A program made the position numbers and the translations under genes. A stretch of 64,000 nucleotides of DNA from Brachionus rotundiformis (lineage: Eukaryota > Rotifera > Eurotatoria > Ploima > Brachionidae): positions 3,376,152-3,440,151 of the forward strand of contig JAESIW010000138.1 in assembly GCA_016802295.1 (NCBI GenBank), given 5' to 3'. The notes under the pieces are model-generated. The model had not been told where the DNA came from, did no database searches, and saw only the letters and a list, made by a program, of their open reading frames with translations. How positions within the stretch are numbered: the stretch's first letter is position 1; each line of letters begins with the position of its first letter. Positions 33,026-46,309 of the stretch are shown here, in pieces.

Positions 33026-36000
33026 AAAGATCAATAAAGAAAACTATCAACAAGAAAAAAGCCCGAACCCTCTTCACAACCTCGTTTGCTCCCAAGTCTG
33101 TTTTTTGTCAATTTCCTTTTTTTGTATTTTTACATCAATGACATAAAAGTTGTAACATGGAACTATATTTGTTTATTGTTAATAAATTGACCAAAAAATA
33201 TCATTTTTTTAAATGAAGTATTAAATTTTAACATAGTAGATTTTTTTTTTGATCTAATCTTCTTAGATTTTCTAAATTTAAATAAAAGTAATGCTTTCTG
33301 AAAAAATGAGTTTATAAATTATTATCATATCATATCTCCAAAAGCGTATCAATTCTTCTCAAATTGATAATAATAGATTTATCTAATAAACAAAAATATA
33401 GAAACAAGATCATATAAAAATAGAAATATCTCCTCTTGTTAAGAGAAGTGCTTAAATTTTTTTGCTTGTGGTTTACATCGCATGGAAACTTAAAAATTGA
33501 ATAATAAAATGAATATTTTTATAATATCTTTAATTTGGTGTTGATATTTTTATTTTCATTTTTTATCAACAGAATGTAATTTTAAGTAAAAAGTGTCAAA
33601 AAAAAAGAATATAAATTAGATCAAAAATTAGATATTCTATTTATTGATTTTTGAGTAATTAATATCTTTTTTTATATACATGGTTGTATCTGTACAGTTT
33701 TTACAAAGTAGTAAATTTTATTCTTTATTTTTGTGTTTAATTTAGATTCATTGAATAATTTTTTCGTTTTATTCAAAATGTCTTTTTCAGTTTTCAGTTT
33801 TTTTTTTGTGTATTAGATTAATCAGGAAATTAATTTTTATCTATTTCTTTTTTTTATTCCCAAATACTTATTTTAAGAAGTTTTTTTAAGGACGAATTTA
33901 TTTGTCAATTGGTTAAATTTTTGTTTCTATTGACTTTTTCTCCACAAGATGGTATCTTTCAAAATTTGTTCACTTTTTTCCGCTCACGAAATCACGAAAA
34001 AAAATAAACAAAAATTTTTAAAGATGACTTTAAAAAAATCAAATTTAATTAGAAGTTTTTTCATTAATCAAGAGTTTTCCTTTTTCACTTTTCTTTAACA
34101 TAGAAAATTTCGTTTGAATTCATTAGCTTTTATGTATGCTGGAAAGTAAGTTTTTGATTTTTAAAAAAAGTGATTAATTGAAGATTAACTAAGATTAAAC
34201 AAATTTTATGTATAAATTTTGCATTATAAAATTTGGGAAAGAGAACAGAACAAGCATCATTGTTGTTCTTAGAATATCTTTTGATATTAAATTAGTAAAT
34301 AATAAACTTCCAAAGTTGTTTTAAAATATCCTTAAATAATAATTTGTTTTTTATATTAAATATACTTTTAAATAATCATACATCGCTTGCTTTCTTTTGG
34401 CAATTATAGTTGAGAACTCAAGCTCAAGTAAATTCGATGATCCTATTATGATTATTTATTCAATTTAATTAGACTTGAAAGGAAACATAATCAGCAAACA
34501 ATTTTTTTTATCAGACTATCTATTGAAATATTTCCAGTCTTAAGAGAAACGCATAATTTTGTTTGATGTTTTTTATGATAATAATATTCTCTGAAATCAG
34601 GGGCAAAATTTAAGTAAAACTCCAAAATTAAAGGCTTTCTATTTTACAAAGAATTCTTTAAACGCTGCTTGAAATAGGCGAAGTGAGGCGAACAGCTTTA
34701 ATTAGCTTGAGAACAGTTTCAAACATTTCTTCATTAGGATTTAAAAGTTTGCCTATTTGGCTCAATTGTGCCAAATACAATTCATTATTTCCTTTTTTTT
34801 CCAGAAATGAAAAATTTTCTTCTTAGTTTTAAAAAATTGAAAATTTTAAATCTTTTTTTAATTTAAATTTAATTTGGCTAATTAGAGTTATTTTATCTAC
34901 GGATATTTATTTTAGAAATAAGAAGAGAACAGAATCAAAATCTAAAGCTGAAAGATACATTTCCATATATTATCATTTTATAAATATTCTAAAGCAGTGT
35001 AAGAGTTAATCTCATTTAGTTCAATTTGTCAAAGTGGAAAGCAATATGACTTTAATTTTTATTATGATTAATTATTTAATTTAAGATTTAGGATTTATTT
35101 GAGAATTTAATCTTTTCCAGTATTTTTTGGTGAATAAAAAAATTTTTATCTAAAATGATAAAATGATACATATAGAATTTTATAAGAGGCAATTAAGCTT
35201 GCTTGAAACATCTCATGAGAATGGCAAAAAAGCTCACAAATGTAATTTCTTTGACTCAGCCAGAGATAAATTTGTCGACTAAACAAATATATTCGGAAAT
35301 CCTCTATTTTTGTTCCTTTAGTATTAGCATAGTTATTAACTAAATTATAAATTTTGACATAAAAATTAGTAATAAAATTTTTATTTCTTTGAATGCAAAA
35401 AATAATCTTTAGTTCATAAAAAACAATTAATCTTTTTTTAATACTGTTTTTATATACGTATAGACAAAATTCCTGTTGTTGTTGCTCTAATTTGGTTTAA
35501 ATTGATGAGAAAAATTTTAGCTACTAATTTCACAAAAAAAATTTCGAACTTTTTTTAATAATGAGAATAATTAATATTTGAAAGGATTATTGCAAAAACA
35601 AATAATTATTTGTGTTTTATTAATTTTTTTATTATCAAAAATGAAGCTAATACTGAAATTAGATATAGAATAGATATGATTTATTGATAACAACATTTTT
35701 TTTGATTACTTTATGAACTAAGAAACCAAATTTAAACAACTTCTAGAATAAATTCTTCAACTGATAGAAAACCTTTTTTAAAAATGGTCATTTAAAATTA
35801 TTAGTTAATAAAAATAGGCTTAATTTAGATGGACTCGTAGTCAGTTTGTAACATATTATAAATTAGTTATAATTTTTTTTTGGATTTTTATCAATATTAT
35901 TGAGTTTAAAAACTATATTTAAAAAATATATATTGATTTTTTTTTAAATTCATAATTTATTTTCATCCTATATTTTTCTTTGTTGTGTTGAAGCAATTTT

Positions 36001-36060
36001 TTATATATTTTTTTCTTATCAAACTTTATATTAAATTTACAAATCAATTGGGAAAATTAA
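33026..36060. other. 3 kb AT-rich spacer upstream of NALCN
   Basis: No open frame of note lies here. The first 80 bases may still belong to the retroelement remnant. The rest is AT-rich with many T runs and probably includes distal promoter sequence of the channel gene that follows. Confidence 0.45.
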
Positions 36061-36301
36061 AGCTAAACAAAAGCGAGTGTAATACACCGCCAGAGATCAG
36101 GTAACAAGAGCTTCATGAATGAATAATCCTTTTTTCCCAATAGATATATCCGTATAGAACCTCACATTCTGTGTTTATTGTTTTGTCTTTTTTTGCCTGT
36201 TGGATCTTTGTTATTGTCTAAGTCGTGGGGAGGTATGAGTTCGTTTGGAGAACTAGATAACACGACCATTAAATTAAACTGAAGCTATTTGAGAAACCAA
36301 G
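36061..36301 (+). promoter_or_regulatory. Candidate spliced 5' leader of NALCN with a short upstream ORF
   Basis: GC-richer sequence ending GCCAGAGATCAG at 36100 is followed by a donor (GTAACAAGAG). A T-rich tract and acceptor TTGTCTAAG end at 36222, and the interval to the NALCN ATG at 36302 is again GC-richer. A 122 bp leader intron (36101-36222) is therefore plausible. Within the downstream leader, an ATG at 36235 opens a 15-codon ORF that stops at 36280-36282, 19 bases before the main start. The transcript start is not defined. Confidence 0.4.
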
Positions 36302-39300
36302 ATGCTCCAGTTGAGGAAAACGAGCAATCAGCGATCGGGCGAAGGTGGCGGAATACCGCTAGCGGTTCTAGACGAGAACAACAGCAACGTAAATCCGATC
36401 ACCCTAAACCCGAATCTTTTGACTAATCTACAAGCACAGCAGTTTGACGATGCAATAAATAACCAACTTAATCTGGAATGGATTTACAAGCCCTGGGTAC
36501 AGAAAATAATTCGCACATGTGCCCTATGCAGCTTTATATCTATATGTGCCAATACGCCAGAAACATTTAAGAACCATTTACCTGTTATGTACCTAACTTA
36601 TGCAATCGATTTGATCAGTAGTTTAGTTTTTACTGTTGAAATGATAGCTAAAATTAAGATCAGGGGCTTTTTCAAAGGCGATTCGCCCTATCTATTTGAT
36701 AGATGGTGTCAATTTGATGGCCTTATGGTTTTGTTTCACATTATTTCTGTTGTATTACAAGTGAGTTTTTTCAAATTTATTATTCAAATATTTGTTTATT
36801 TGTTTCAAGTTTTTATTATTCTATCTCAATTAAAGCGAAAAATATATTTTTTCCAGAGGCTTATTTTAAAATAAAATATAAATGAGTTACTTAAGAAGCT
36901 TGTGCCTTTTGTTTTAATTTGAAAATTGTCTGCTACTTAAAGACAATTAGTTTCTAATTCATGAGTATTTCTTTTAAGTTATAGATTTTTATGATTAAAT
37001 GTAAAACATGTACTTTTCATAATCAATTAAATTAATATATTTGATGAGCATGATAAATAAGAGTTTTTTGATTTTTGAGAAATTGCTAGAAAACAGAATA
37101 AAAACAAAATATTAGAATTTTATTTTTAATAATTATTAATATTATTCATAATAAAAAAAGTCAATAAAAAATAAAACTAATTGAGACTGACTAATTAACT
37201 CATATTTTTGTTTAAAAATAAGTCCTAAAATTTAAAATAATGCTATAGACTTAAAATTAAATTTATAAAATTTTTTAAAAAAAGAGTTTCGAATTAACTG
37301 GACAAAGAAAGCTTTATTGGTCTTTATTTCGGTGTCCACGTCCATTGATTCTTATACGAGTAATCAGATCATTTTTGAAGTTTCGCTTACCTAAAAATCG
37401 AATTAATTCAATTTTGCAGTAATTTACTTTTAATTTTATTAAAATTTAATTAAAGTATAACATAATTAAAATTTTTTCAAAATTAAAGACGTTCGAGTTC
37501 GCAGATATACAATGTTACAATATTTTTTCTTTTTTTTATGGCACTATACGGAATTTTGGGAGTTCAATTTTTTGGCAAATTAGTTTCCCATTGTGTCAAA
37601 AATTCTACAGATACCAAGTAAATAAAGCTTTAGATTATCATGTTTTTTTTAATTAAAATTAAATTAAGTGAAACAAAAATAACTGATTTTATGATACCGG
37701 ATACATATTGCTCGCCATTGGGCCCAGAATTCGGCTACCAATGTCCCAAAGGAATGAAATGTGTTGAAATAGACCTCACTAAATCAGAACGAGGTTTCAA
37801 TGGCTTTGATGAAATAAGTAATTTAGTCATAAGGATAATAAAAACATCAAATTATTAAATTATTTTCAAAAATAGTAACAAGTATCTTCACAGTTTATGA
37901 GGCAGCTTCCCAAGAAGGCTGGGTTTTTTTAATGTATCGAGCAACTGATAGCTTACCATCTTGGAAAGCATATTTCTACTTCTTCACAATGATTTTCTTT
38001 CTGGCATGGCTAGTTAAAGTAAATCTAATCAGTATAATAAAAATTAAAAATTAAATTGTTTTTTGAAGAACGTGTTTATTGCTGTAATTATCGAAACTTT
38101 TGCTGAAATAAGAGTACAATTTCAGCAAATGTGGGGAAATCGTGGCCAAGAAACCAAATTGGTACAAAATCAAGTTCTCGAATGGACCGATGAAGGCCTT
38201 AAGCTTGTATCAGTAAACGAAACCAAGTCACATGGATGTGCTCCGTCATGCTTTCAGAAATTAATAAAATCTTCCGCTTTTAACATGATAATGCTTTTAC
38301 TTGTTCTAGCCAATGCCATAATAACTGCCAATCTAAAGCACACTCATCGGGAAAAAATTGATAAACGAATTTTAAAAAATTTTTATTATACCGAAGTAAA
38401 TTAGTTTAAAAATGAAATTTTTTTCAAAAATTTAAAAAATTTTAATTATCTTTTTTTTAGGTTGTTTTTACTTTACTATTTGATCTTGAATGCTTGTTAA
38501 AAATATTCTGTATTGGCTTTAAATTTTACATCAAACGAGCCATTTACAAATATGAATTTATTTTGGCTGTATTTACCACTTTACGTCTTATACCTAGTTT
38601 GTACCAAACCGAGTTGACTTATTTTCAAGTATTGAGAATATTTCGTCTAATAAAGTCATCGCCAATGCTTGAAGACTTTGTAAACAAGGTATTAAAATTT
38701 CATTGAATAATTCAGAAAGAGCTTTTTCATTTTTGTAAAAAGAACTTAAAAGGTTTTAGTGATAAAATTAATATTTGAAGTAATTTAGAAGTATTATATT
38801 ATTAAAATCTAATAGTTAGTTAGATCAAACTTGATATTATTTAATTATTAACTAAAAACTTAGACTTATTAAAAATTAAAATAAACTAAAAATTGTTTTA
38901 AATTTCTTAAGATTTTTGGACCTGGAAAAAAACTTGGATCTCTCATAATATTCACAATGTGCTTATTAATCATAACATCGTGTGTCAGCATGCAGCTTTT
39001 TTGTTTCATCGGTTCAAATGAATACAAAAAATTTGACACTTTTGATCAAGTAATGAGCTATCTTTAACTTAAAGCTAAGAAAACCGAATTTTAAAAATAG
39101 ATAAACTCAAATTTTATAATTAAAATCTATCCTAGGCTTTGATGAGCCAATTTGCAATTATTACCAATGAGGGCTGGACTGAAACCATGTACGAGACAAT
39201 GCGAGCTATCGATGAACACAAAGAGCTACTTTACTACACATATTTTATTCCCATTTATTTTATATTCTCTCACATGTTTTGTAGCTTGGTAATTAAGAAT

Positions 39301-42300
39301 TATTCTAAATTAGAGTAGAGATTTTTTAATAGTTGAAATTAGTAGGCAGAGATTGATTTTTTTTTAATTTGATTGATAATGACTAATTTTTCTCACCATT
39401 TTCGGGGATTTTTATTAAAAATTATTTAAAATTACTAATTTTAAACAATAGGCCTTTATGACAATGTTCCAGATTTTAACTCAAAAAGGCTGGCTAGATA
39501 TAATGCATTCGACAATGACTCAATCGAAAAGATTTTATCCTCTAGTTGCCATATATTTCATATCATATCATTTATTTGTCACTTTGGTATGTCTTGTCAT
39601 TTTTAAATATATAAATGTCGTAATAACTTATGTACATCCTAAATTTTTTGTCGTAATTTTGTCTCTTCTTTTTGCCAATTTCATCAGCTATCGTTATATT
39701 CCTCAAAATCATTTATGGTGGTATCTTTGTTTTTATTCAAGCATGACTTTGTATGTTCTTTTTTTGGATTGCTGATGTTGTCTATGTGTGTTAATTTATA
39801 AAAATACATTTACCTTTATCTATTTTTTCTTAAGATTTTGCTGAGTTTGTTTGTTGCCGTAATCTTGGACAATCTCGAGTTGGACGAAGATGTCAAAAAA
39901 ATTAAACAGGTATAATAGATTAGAAGACAATTTAATTTAAAATTAAAATGAATTTATTTAAAGCTAAAAATGAGGGAACAAAGTGCTGAGACTCAGGAAA
40001 CTCTTCCTTGGAGACTGCGCGTATTTGAAAAATTTCCAAATCAGCCACAGCTTGTTTCACTTAAAAGGAAACCAAATGAATTCGAGATTCCCAAGATAAG
40101 AGAAAGCTTTATGCGACAATTTCTAGAAGGTGACATAAGTTTAGTGGAAAACAACAAGAAATTTCTTCAAGTTGCCAAAACCCCAGACATAATCACTACT
40201 GAGTTTGGAAATCCTACGCTGGAAAAAAGCAGAACCCGAGTTTCGATCAGATCAAAATCAAGTAAATTAATTTTAGTTTTAATTGATATTAAAAATTATC
40301 AAAAAAATTACCTTTCCTATTTTAAACTTGTAAAAAAATTAAAAATTTATTTTTTCAATTTTTAATTATTTATAAAAATTATACATTTTTATTAAATTAG
40401 TGTTGATCAGAATGTGAAAATTCATTTTTATCCGTTTAACTAATTAATTTATTTCAAATAAAAATTTTTTTTTTCAATAGAATCTGCATCAATAAATAAC
40501 CAGTTGGTGGAAAATATCAATCAAAATATTGTCGGTATCAAAGATCAAAATGATAATTCATTGTTTAGAAGGCGACGAATTACGACATCAAATGGACAGG
40601 CAGCCATTTTGCGGGTTACCAATAATCAGCGTATGCAACGAGCTTCCCGTTTCAGCATCAAAAAACTAGCCATTACCAATATAGTAGACAATTCAAATTA
40701 TCATCGCTTATTTACCAATGATCAACTTTCAATGCCAGCATCTAATGAAACTAAGTCTTCAGATAAGCAAATGATTAATCCTTTTACAAGTGATCGGATA
40801 CGGACTATACAAACTATGACCCGAAATGGTGCAATACCTGGCTTGCCTATGAAAGGCGGAATCAACACATTAAGTGGACTCGGCGATTCGAATGGAATGG
40901 ACTTCAAGATTTTTCAGTTTAAAAAACAACAAGCTGAATTAAAAAGAAATCAGCTAGAGGACGATTTGAAAGAAAATCATCCATATTTTGACAAACCATT
41001 GTTTTCTGTTGGTCGTGATAGCAATTTTAGAAAATTTTGTCAAATGATAATCGAAGCCCGCTATCAACGTCCTCAAGTACAAAGAGACCAGAATTCAGCT
41101 GTCAAAGATAAATACAAACAATTTTATAAAATACTTGGTTTAGTAAGCTATTTGGACTGGATAATGATATTTATGACCATCCAATCTTGCATTGGCATGA
41201 TGTTTGAGACACCAACACGACGATTGGTAGAGTCACTGCCCCTTCAAATAGTAGAGTATATATTCGTGATCTCAATGTCGATAGAAATGATCCTTAAAGT
41301 GTGTGCCTACGGACTATTTTTTACTCCAAATGCGGTGGTAAAAGATTTCCGTGGTGTTCTTGATCTTTTCATATTTTCAGTTAGTGTGGTATTTTTGTAT
41401 TTGAGCCCTAAAGAGGTCGAGCCAAATAGTCCAGCCCAAATGCTTATGCTTTTAAGATGCCTTAGACCTCTTCGAATATACACCTTGGTACCTCATATGC
41501 GAAAAGTAATCTATGAGCTGTGCCGTGGTTTTAAAGAAATACTGCTAGTATCTATCTTACTTGTAGTCCTGATGTTTGTTTTTGCTAATTACGGAATTCA
41601 AATGTATGGAGGTAAATTAGCACGCTGCAATGATGCGAAGATATTGAATAAACGAGATTGTGTTGGAATGTTTAAGCGAAGCTTGTTTGTTACTAAGTTA
41701 AAGATAAAAGGAGAAAATTCAAAGCATCCAAGTATATGGGTACCAAGAGTTTGGTCAAATCCATACAACTTTAATTTTGATTCGATTGGTGATTCTATGC
41801 TTGCTTTGTTTGAGGTTCTGTCTTTGGAAGGATGGCTAGAAGTCAGAGACATTATTATAGACAGAATGGGACCGGTAATCTTTATTATCAGACATTTTTA
41901 CAGATAATTAATTTAATTTTTTTAGCGTCATGCTATATTTGTGCATGTATTTGTCTTTATTGGGACTCTCATTGGACTTACTCTATTTGTTGGTGTTGTT
42001 ATTACAAATTATAGTGAGAACAAGGTAAAATATCATTAATAATTTAAATGTAGTTTTTATTTTTTGTATAGAATATTTAGAAAATAATTATTAAATTAAA
42101 AAAAATATTAATTTTTTTAAACAAGGGAACCGCTTTACTCACAGTCGATCAAAGACGTTGGCTAGATTTAAAAGGACGTATAAAATTAGCCCAACCACTG
42201 CATATACCACCAAGACCAGAACCGAGCAAATTCCGATGCTTTATATTTGATATAACTCAGCATAAAAATTTCAAGAGATTTTCAGCTTTTTTGGTACTTT

Positions 42301-44328
42301 TAAATTGCGGCCTTCTGTCCGTACCTTGGAAAGTCGATGTCCTGCACACAAAACCGCTGGCAACTTTAGCTGCTATTTTTACATTTTTGTTCTTAATCGA
42401 AGCTGCAATGAAAGCAATTGCTCTAGGACCAAATGGTTATTGGCAAAGCAGAAGGAACAGATTCGATTTGTTTGTTACTATTCTAGGTCTTGTTTGGATA
42501 ATAATGCATTTTGTTTCATTTGGAAAAAAAGAGCTACAGCAGTCAAGCAATTCATTTGGATTTGTAGTAATTGTGTTGAGATTTTTTACCATAGCTGGAA
42601 AACATGTAATTAAAAATAAAATGAAATCAATTTAATTTTAAATTGAATATTTTAGGCCACATTAAAAATGCTTATGTTGACAATCATAGTTTCGTTTTTT
42701 AAAAGTTTTTTCATCATAGTGGGCATGTTTCTGCTAATGTTGGTATATGCCTTTTCAGGTGTGATTTTGTTTGGGTGCGTGAAGTCAGGCCATGATCTTG
42801 GTAGACACGCCAATTTTCGTTCTTCACCAAATGCAATTGTATTATTATTGAGAATTGTGACTGGCGAAGAGTGGAATAAAATAATGGTAAGTCCAAAATT
42901 TTACCACAATTTATATATATTTTCAATTAAGCTTTAAAAGCTTTTTTGAATTTTGAAAAAATTCTTAAATTAAAAATATAATAATTAAAAAAAAAATTTT
43001 AACTAAATATTTACAAATTTGCATTTTAATGAAGCATGATTGTATGGTTGCGCCTCCATCGTGTACAAAAGGCAAAAACTATTGGGAATCAGATTGTGGA
43101 AATTTTACAGCAGCAGTCCTATATTTTTGTTCATTTTATGTAATTATTACTTATATTGTTTTAAATCTTCTTGTTGCCATCATTATGGAAAATTTTGCTC
43201 TATTTTATTCAAATGAAGAGGACGCCCTTTTAAGGTATTTGGTCAAATAAAAACACATAACACTAGAAACATCAATAAATTTATTTTATCAAAAAAGATG
43301 CTTCTAGAATAGAATTTACAAAAAAATATATTTTTTTAAATCTTTTTAGTTACAGCGACATACGACATTTTCAAATAGTTTGGAACATTGTTGACACCAA
43401 TCGTAAAGGAGTCATTCCTTGTAGAAGAGTGAAATTTCTTCTTCGCCTACTACGTGGAAGACTCGAAGTTGATTTGGAAAAAGATAGGCTTTTGTTCAAG
43501 CATATGTGTTACGAAATCGAACGTTTGAACAATGGAAATGATGTAACATTTCATGATGTTCTTAACATGCTGTCCTACAGATCAGTAGACATAAGAAAAT
43601 CACTAAAGTTAGAAGAGTTAATAGCGCGGGAAGAGTTAGAATACCAGATTGAAGAAGAAGTGGCCAAATTAACAATCCGAAACTGGCTGGACAAGTGTCT
43701 GAGACGAATTAGAGAGAAAGGAAAGCCAAACAAATATCTAAGCAAACAAAACGATATTGCTATTTTTAAAGAGCAGATGGGTGCTAGGCAACTGCTAAAT
43801 AATCAAAGACTTCCTTCTCCACCGGCAAATTTTAACCAAAATTTGGCAAATACTTCACAAGCAGGATTTTTTTCATCACCTTTAAAATCAAATGAACAAG
43901 TGGGTCCCAAAAAACCCCTTAAATCAACTACATCAATAGTAGTTGATAAAGCTGAAATGCCAAATGCAGCTGAAAATGTAAATAAATTTATAATTTTATT
44001 TATTAAATTTAATTTTTTAAATTTTATTTAGGAAAATTTAAAACATTCTAATAATGATTTGTCATCGACATCTAAAGTAAAGCTGGCGCCAGGTGGTACT
44101 ACTAAATTAAAGAAAAAAAATAGTAATTTTAGCTAGTGATGAATTTTTGGATTTTTAATTTATTCTTTTTTAGCTTTGGACCGTCAATCACAATTAATTA
44201 GCGAGGAAAAACTTCGAAAAAGAAATATGTATCTACTTGAGTCGCAAACAATGACAAACGATGTTAAAAATTGGTGGAAAAGTACTCTGGATTCGAATAA
44301 CTTATTTTCAAATAAATCAGAAATTTAG
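36302..44328 (+). CDS. NALCN: NALCN sodium-leak channel, complete gene with alternative pore exons
   Basis: Four-domain, 24-segment cation leak channel of the plasma membrane that sets resting excitability; in animals it works with UNC79, UNC80 and FAM155. Exons: 36302-36760, 37285-37418, 37489-37617, 37669-37817, 37876-38018, 38069-38395, 38461-38688, 38912-39049, then either 39136-39288 or 39452-39586, then 39835-39909, 39964-40261, 40481-41874, 41926-42024, 42126-42605, 42656-42886, 43035-43234, 43350-43977, 44032-44122, 44174-44328. All junctions are in phase, giving 1836 or 1830 residues (human about 1738). Filter residues: Glu304 (SQEGW), Glu581 or Lys581 by exon choice, Glu1194 (SLEGW) and Glu1473 (TGEEW). 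The S4 of domain I (RPLILIRVIRSFLKFRLP) is charge-poor compared with voltage-gated channels, as expected for NALCN. The domain II-III linker is long and divergent; the C-terminal VKNWWKSTL resembles the conserved tail. Confidence 0.97.
36761..37284 (+). other. First NALCN coding intron, 524 bp
   Basis: The longest intron of the channel gene, bounded by GTGAGT and AAAAAAAG. It is AT-rich with no exon-like segment inside. Being the first coding intron and ten times longer than most in the window, it is a candidate site for regulatory elements, though none is identifiable. Confidence 0.6.
39136..39288 (+). other. NALCN: NALCN alternative domain II pore exon a (Glu filter)
   Basis: A 153 nt phase 0-0 exon encodes the domain II pore loop and S6 start, with IITNEGWTETMY placing Glu581 (codon 39169-39171) at the filter. 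With Glu in domains I, III and IV this gives an EEEE ring, the calcium-channel pattern. It is flanked by acceptor ATCCTAG and donor GTAATTAAG. It aligns along its whole length with the next exon, so both would not be used together. Confidence 0.9.
39452..39586 (+). other. NALCN: NALCN alternative domain II pore exon b (Lys filter)
   Basis: A 135 nt phase 0-0 exon encodes the same pore segment, with ILTQKGWLDIMH placing Lys581 (codon 39485-39487) at the filter, giving EKEE, the sodium-channel-like pattern. It is flanked by acceptor AAACAATAG and donor GTATGTCTT, and lies 163 bp after exon a. This exon is closer than exon a to the usual animal NALCN sequence in the segments MFQILTQ and AIYFISYHLF. 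Confidence 0.9.
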
Positions 44329-46309
44329 CTTTAGCATCAGGGCAAATCTAGTCAAATATCATTAATTTTGCCTTCTAAGATAGACAGTGTAGATTTTTAT
44401 TTTTTAACAATTAAAATTGAAATTATTTTTATTTGAACGATTGAAAACTTGTTTTTGTTATTCATTTTTAAAACTAATAAAGTATTTTTAAAATTTAAAA
44501 TTCTATTATCATCTAATTTTATTGAACAAATTATCATTATTGATATTTTGACATTTTAGTTCGAATTCAAGCCCTTTGTATTTAAAATAAGAAAAAAGGA
44601 AAAAAGGGTTTAAAACTTTAAAAATAAGCTTTCTCATGAAAATGATCACTGAATTTTGGAACAAAAGCAAGAAAAATATTAAAAATTAAAATAGCTATCT
44701 CCAAATCTAACCTTTCCAAAACCATGCATTTTTTATTAATGAATGAATAAATGTAGCGTTTTACAAACTTGAAGAAATTGAGTTTGGATAATTGGAAAAT
44801 ACTTTGTATCAATTTTTTCTTGCTTTTTTTTTATGTTACAAATTCAAAATGCAAGAAAATATTTAAATGAATCCTTAAAGAGTTAGAACTTGAATTAGAT
44901 CAAACAAAAATAGTTACTAAAAAAAGATAGTATTGTCAATCGACTCGCTTTAAACCGACTAAATTTTTCTAATCCATCGTTAAAAATGTTTTTAAAAAAT
45001 TTTCAAGTAATTTTTTTATTCTAAACTTTTTTTTAAGAATATTAATTTAAAAATGTATATATTCATTTTGGTTAACCTGTTTAAATTTAAATTTCAAATT
45101 ATTTATTGATTCTAAAATATTTTTTTTCAAATTAAATAACTGATAAATAATTTCAAATTATTAAAATTTAAACTAAAATTTTTGCTGAAAACTTTAAAAT
45201 TTGTCTATTTATAGACTTTAGAAATACGACTAATATTTTTTGCTTATTCGATTTAATATTCAACTAAGAAATTTAATTGATTGCGAATTTTATCTATCAA
45301 TTAGAGTCGATTACCAACACTAAGAAAAAAAAAGAACAGTATGACGAAGGAGACGTGAGAATCCCTTAAATAAATAAAACCAATGACTTAAACTAAAATT
45401 TAAAATTTAATTTAATATTAAAATCATTTAATTTTCAATTTTTTTACTTGAATCAATTAAAATTTTATTTATTGACTTAAAATAATTATTTGAGAAAGTT
45501 TTTTTTATTTTTTTTAAATATACAAAATATATTAAAATAAAAATCACGTTTATTGTATCGTGAATTTTTTTATCAATTATCTTGACAAACCTATTTTTTT
45601 TATTATTTAAAATCTAAGATATTATTAGTATTGTTATGTTTGGTGAAGGGATCTAAAACCCAAGCAAATGCACATGCAAACGGCCTGCTATGACAGACAT
45701 CGACCATTGTTAATATATTAAATATTATTTATCTAAAATCAAGATATTATAAATAAGATTTAGTTACCCTATACCCTTGAAAATAAGTGTCTTTTTTGAA
45801 GAATTTAAGCCCTTAGATGGTAAAAAATTTTCTTCAAATTAAATATTTTTTTGAGATCTAAGTATGTTTTACAAGAAAGCAACATAGATAGAACAAAGCC
45901 ACTTTTGATTAGCTTTAAAAAAGGGGGTATTAGTCGGGCCCTTATTTGCAAGGATTTACGGTACATATTCTAATCTTCTAATGAGATCCAATTGACTAAA
46001 AATATTTATGCCTTAATCCTCCTTTATTTGACCATATTTTGAAAATGAGCGTACGATCTGTTTGTTCCAAAATTTATTTTTCTTTAAGTTTAATTTTGAA
46101 AGAAATTTTAAAAAAGAACAAAAAATGAAAAATATTAGGTTTTTTAATAAAAAATGTTTAATTTTAATTAATGGTTTATTTTCTCATAAATTAAATGAAA
46201 GCTATTAAAAATTTATAATGATTAAAAAAAATAATACTGAATTAACAGATAAAAATAAAATACTTAAATGCAAGATTTAACAAATCGTTTTAACACACTT
46301 GATTTTGAA
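44329..46309. other. Convergent 2 kb spacer after NALCN
   Basis: The spacer holds the NALCN 3' UTR (AATAAA near 44477) and the 3' side of the minus-strand transporter. A GC-richer patch at about 45640-45715 (from GGTGAAGGGATC to GACATCGACC) shows no frame or fold I recognise. A 64-codon minus-strand frame at 44618-44812 looks like chance. Confidence 0.45.

Noticed and set aside
39587..39834. A third alternative domain II exon within an open frame reaching 39775
   Set aside because: The translation after the donor does not resemble a pore or S6 segment, and no internal acceptor/donor pair of matching phase was found.
41598..41852. Minus-strand open frame opposite NALCN domain III
   Set aside because: The plus strand encodes highly conserved channel sequence here; the antisense frame has no independent support.
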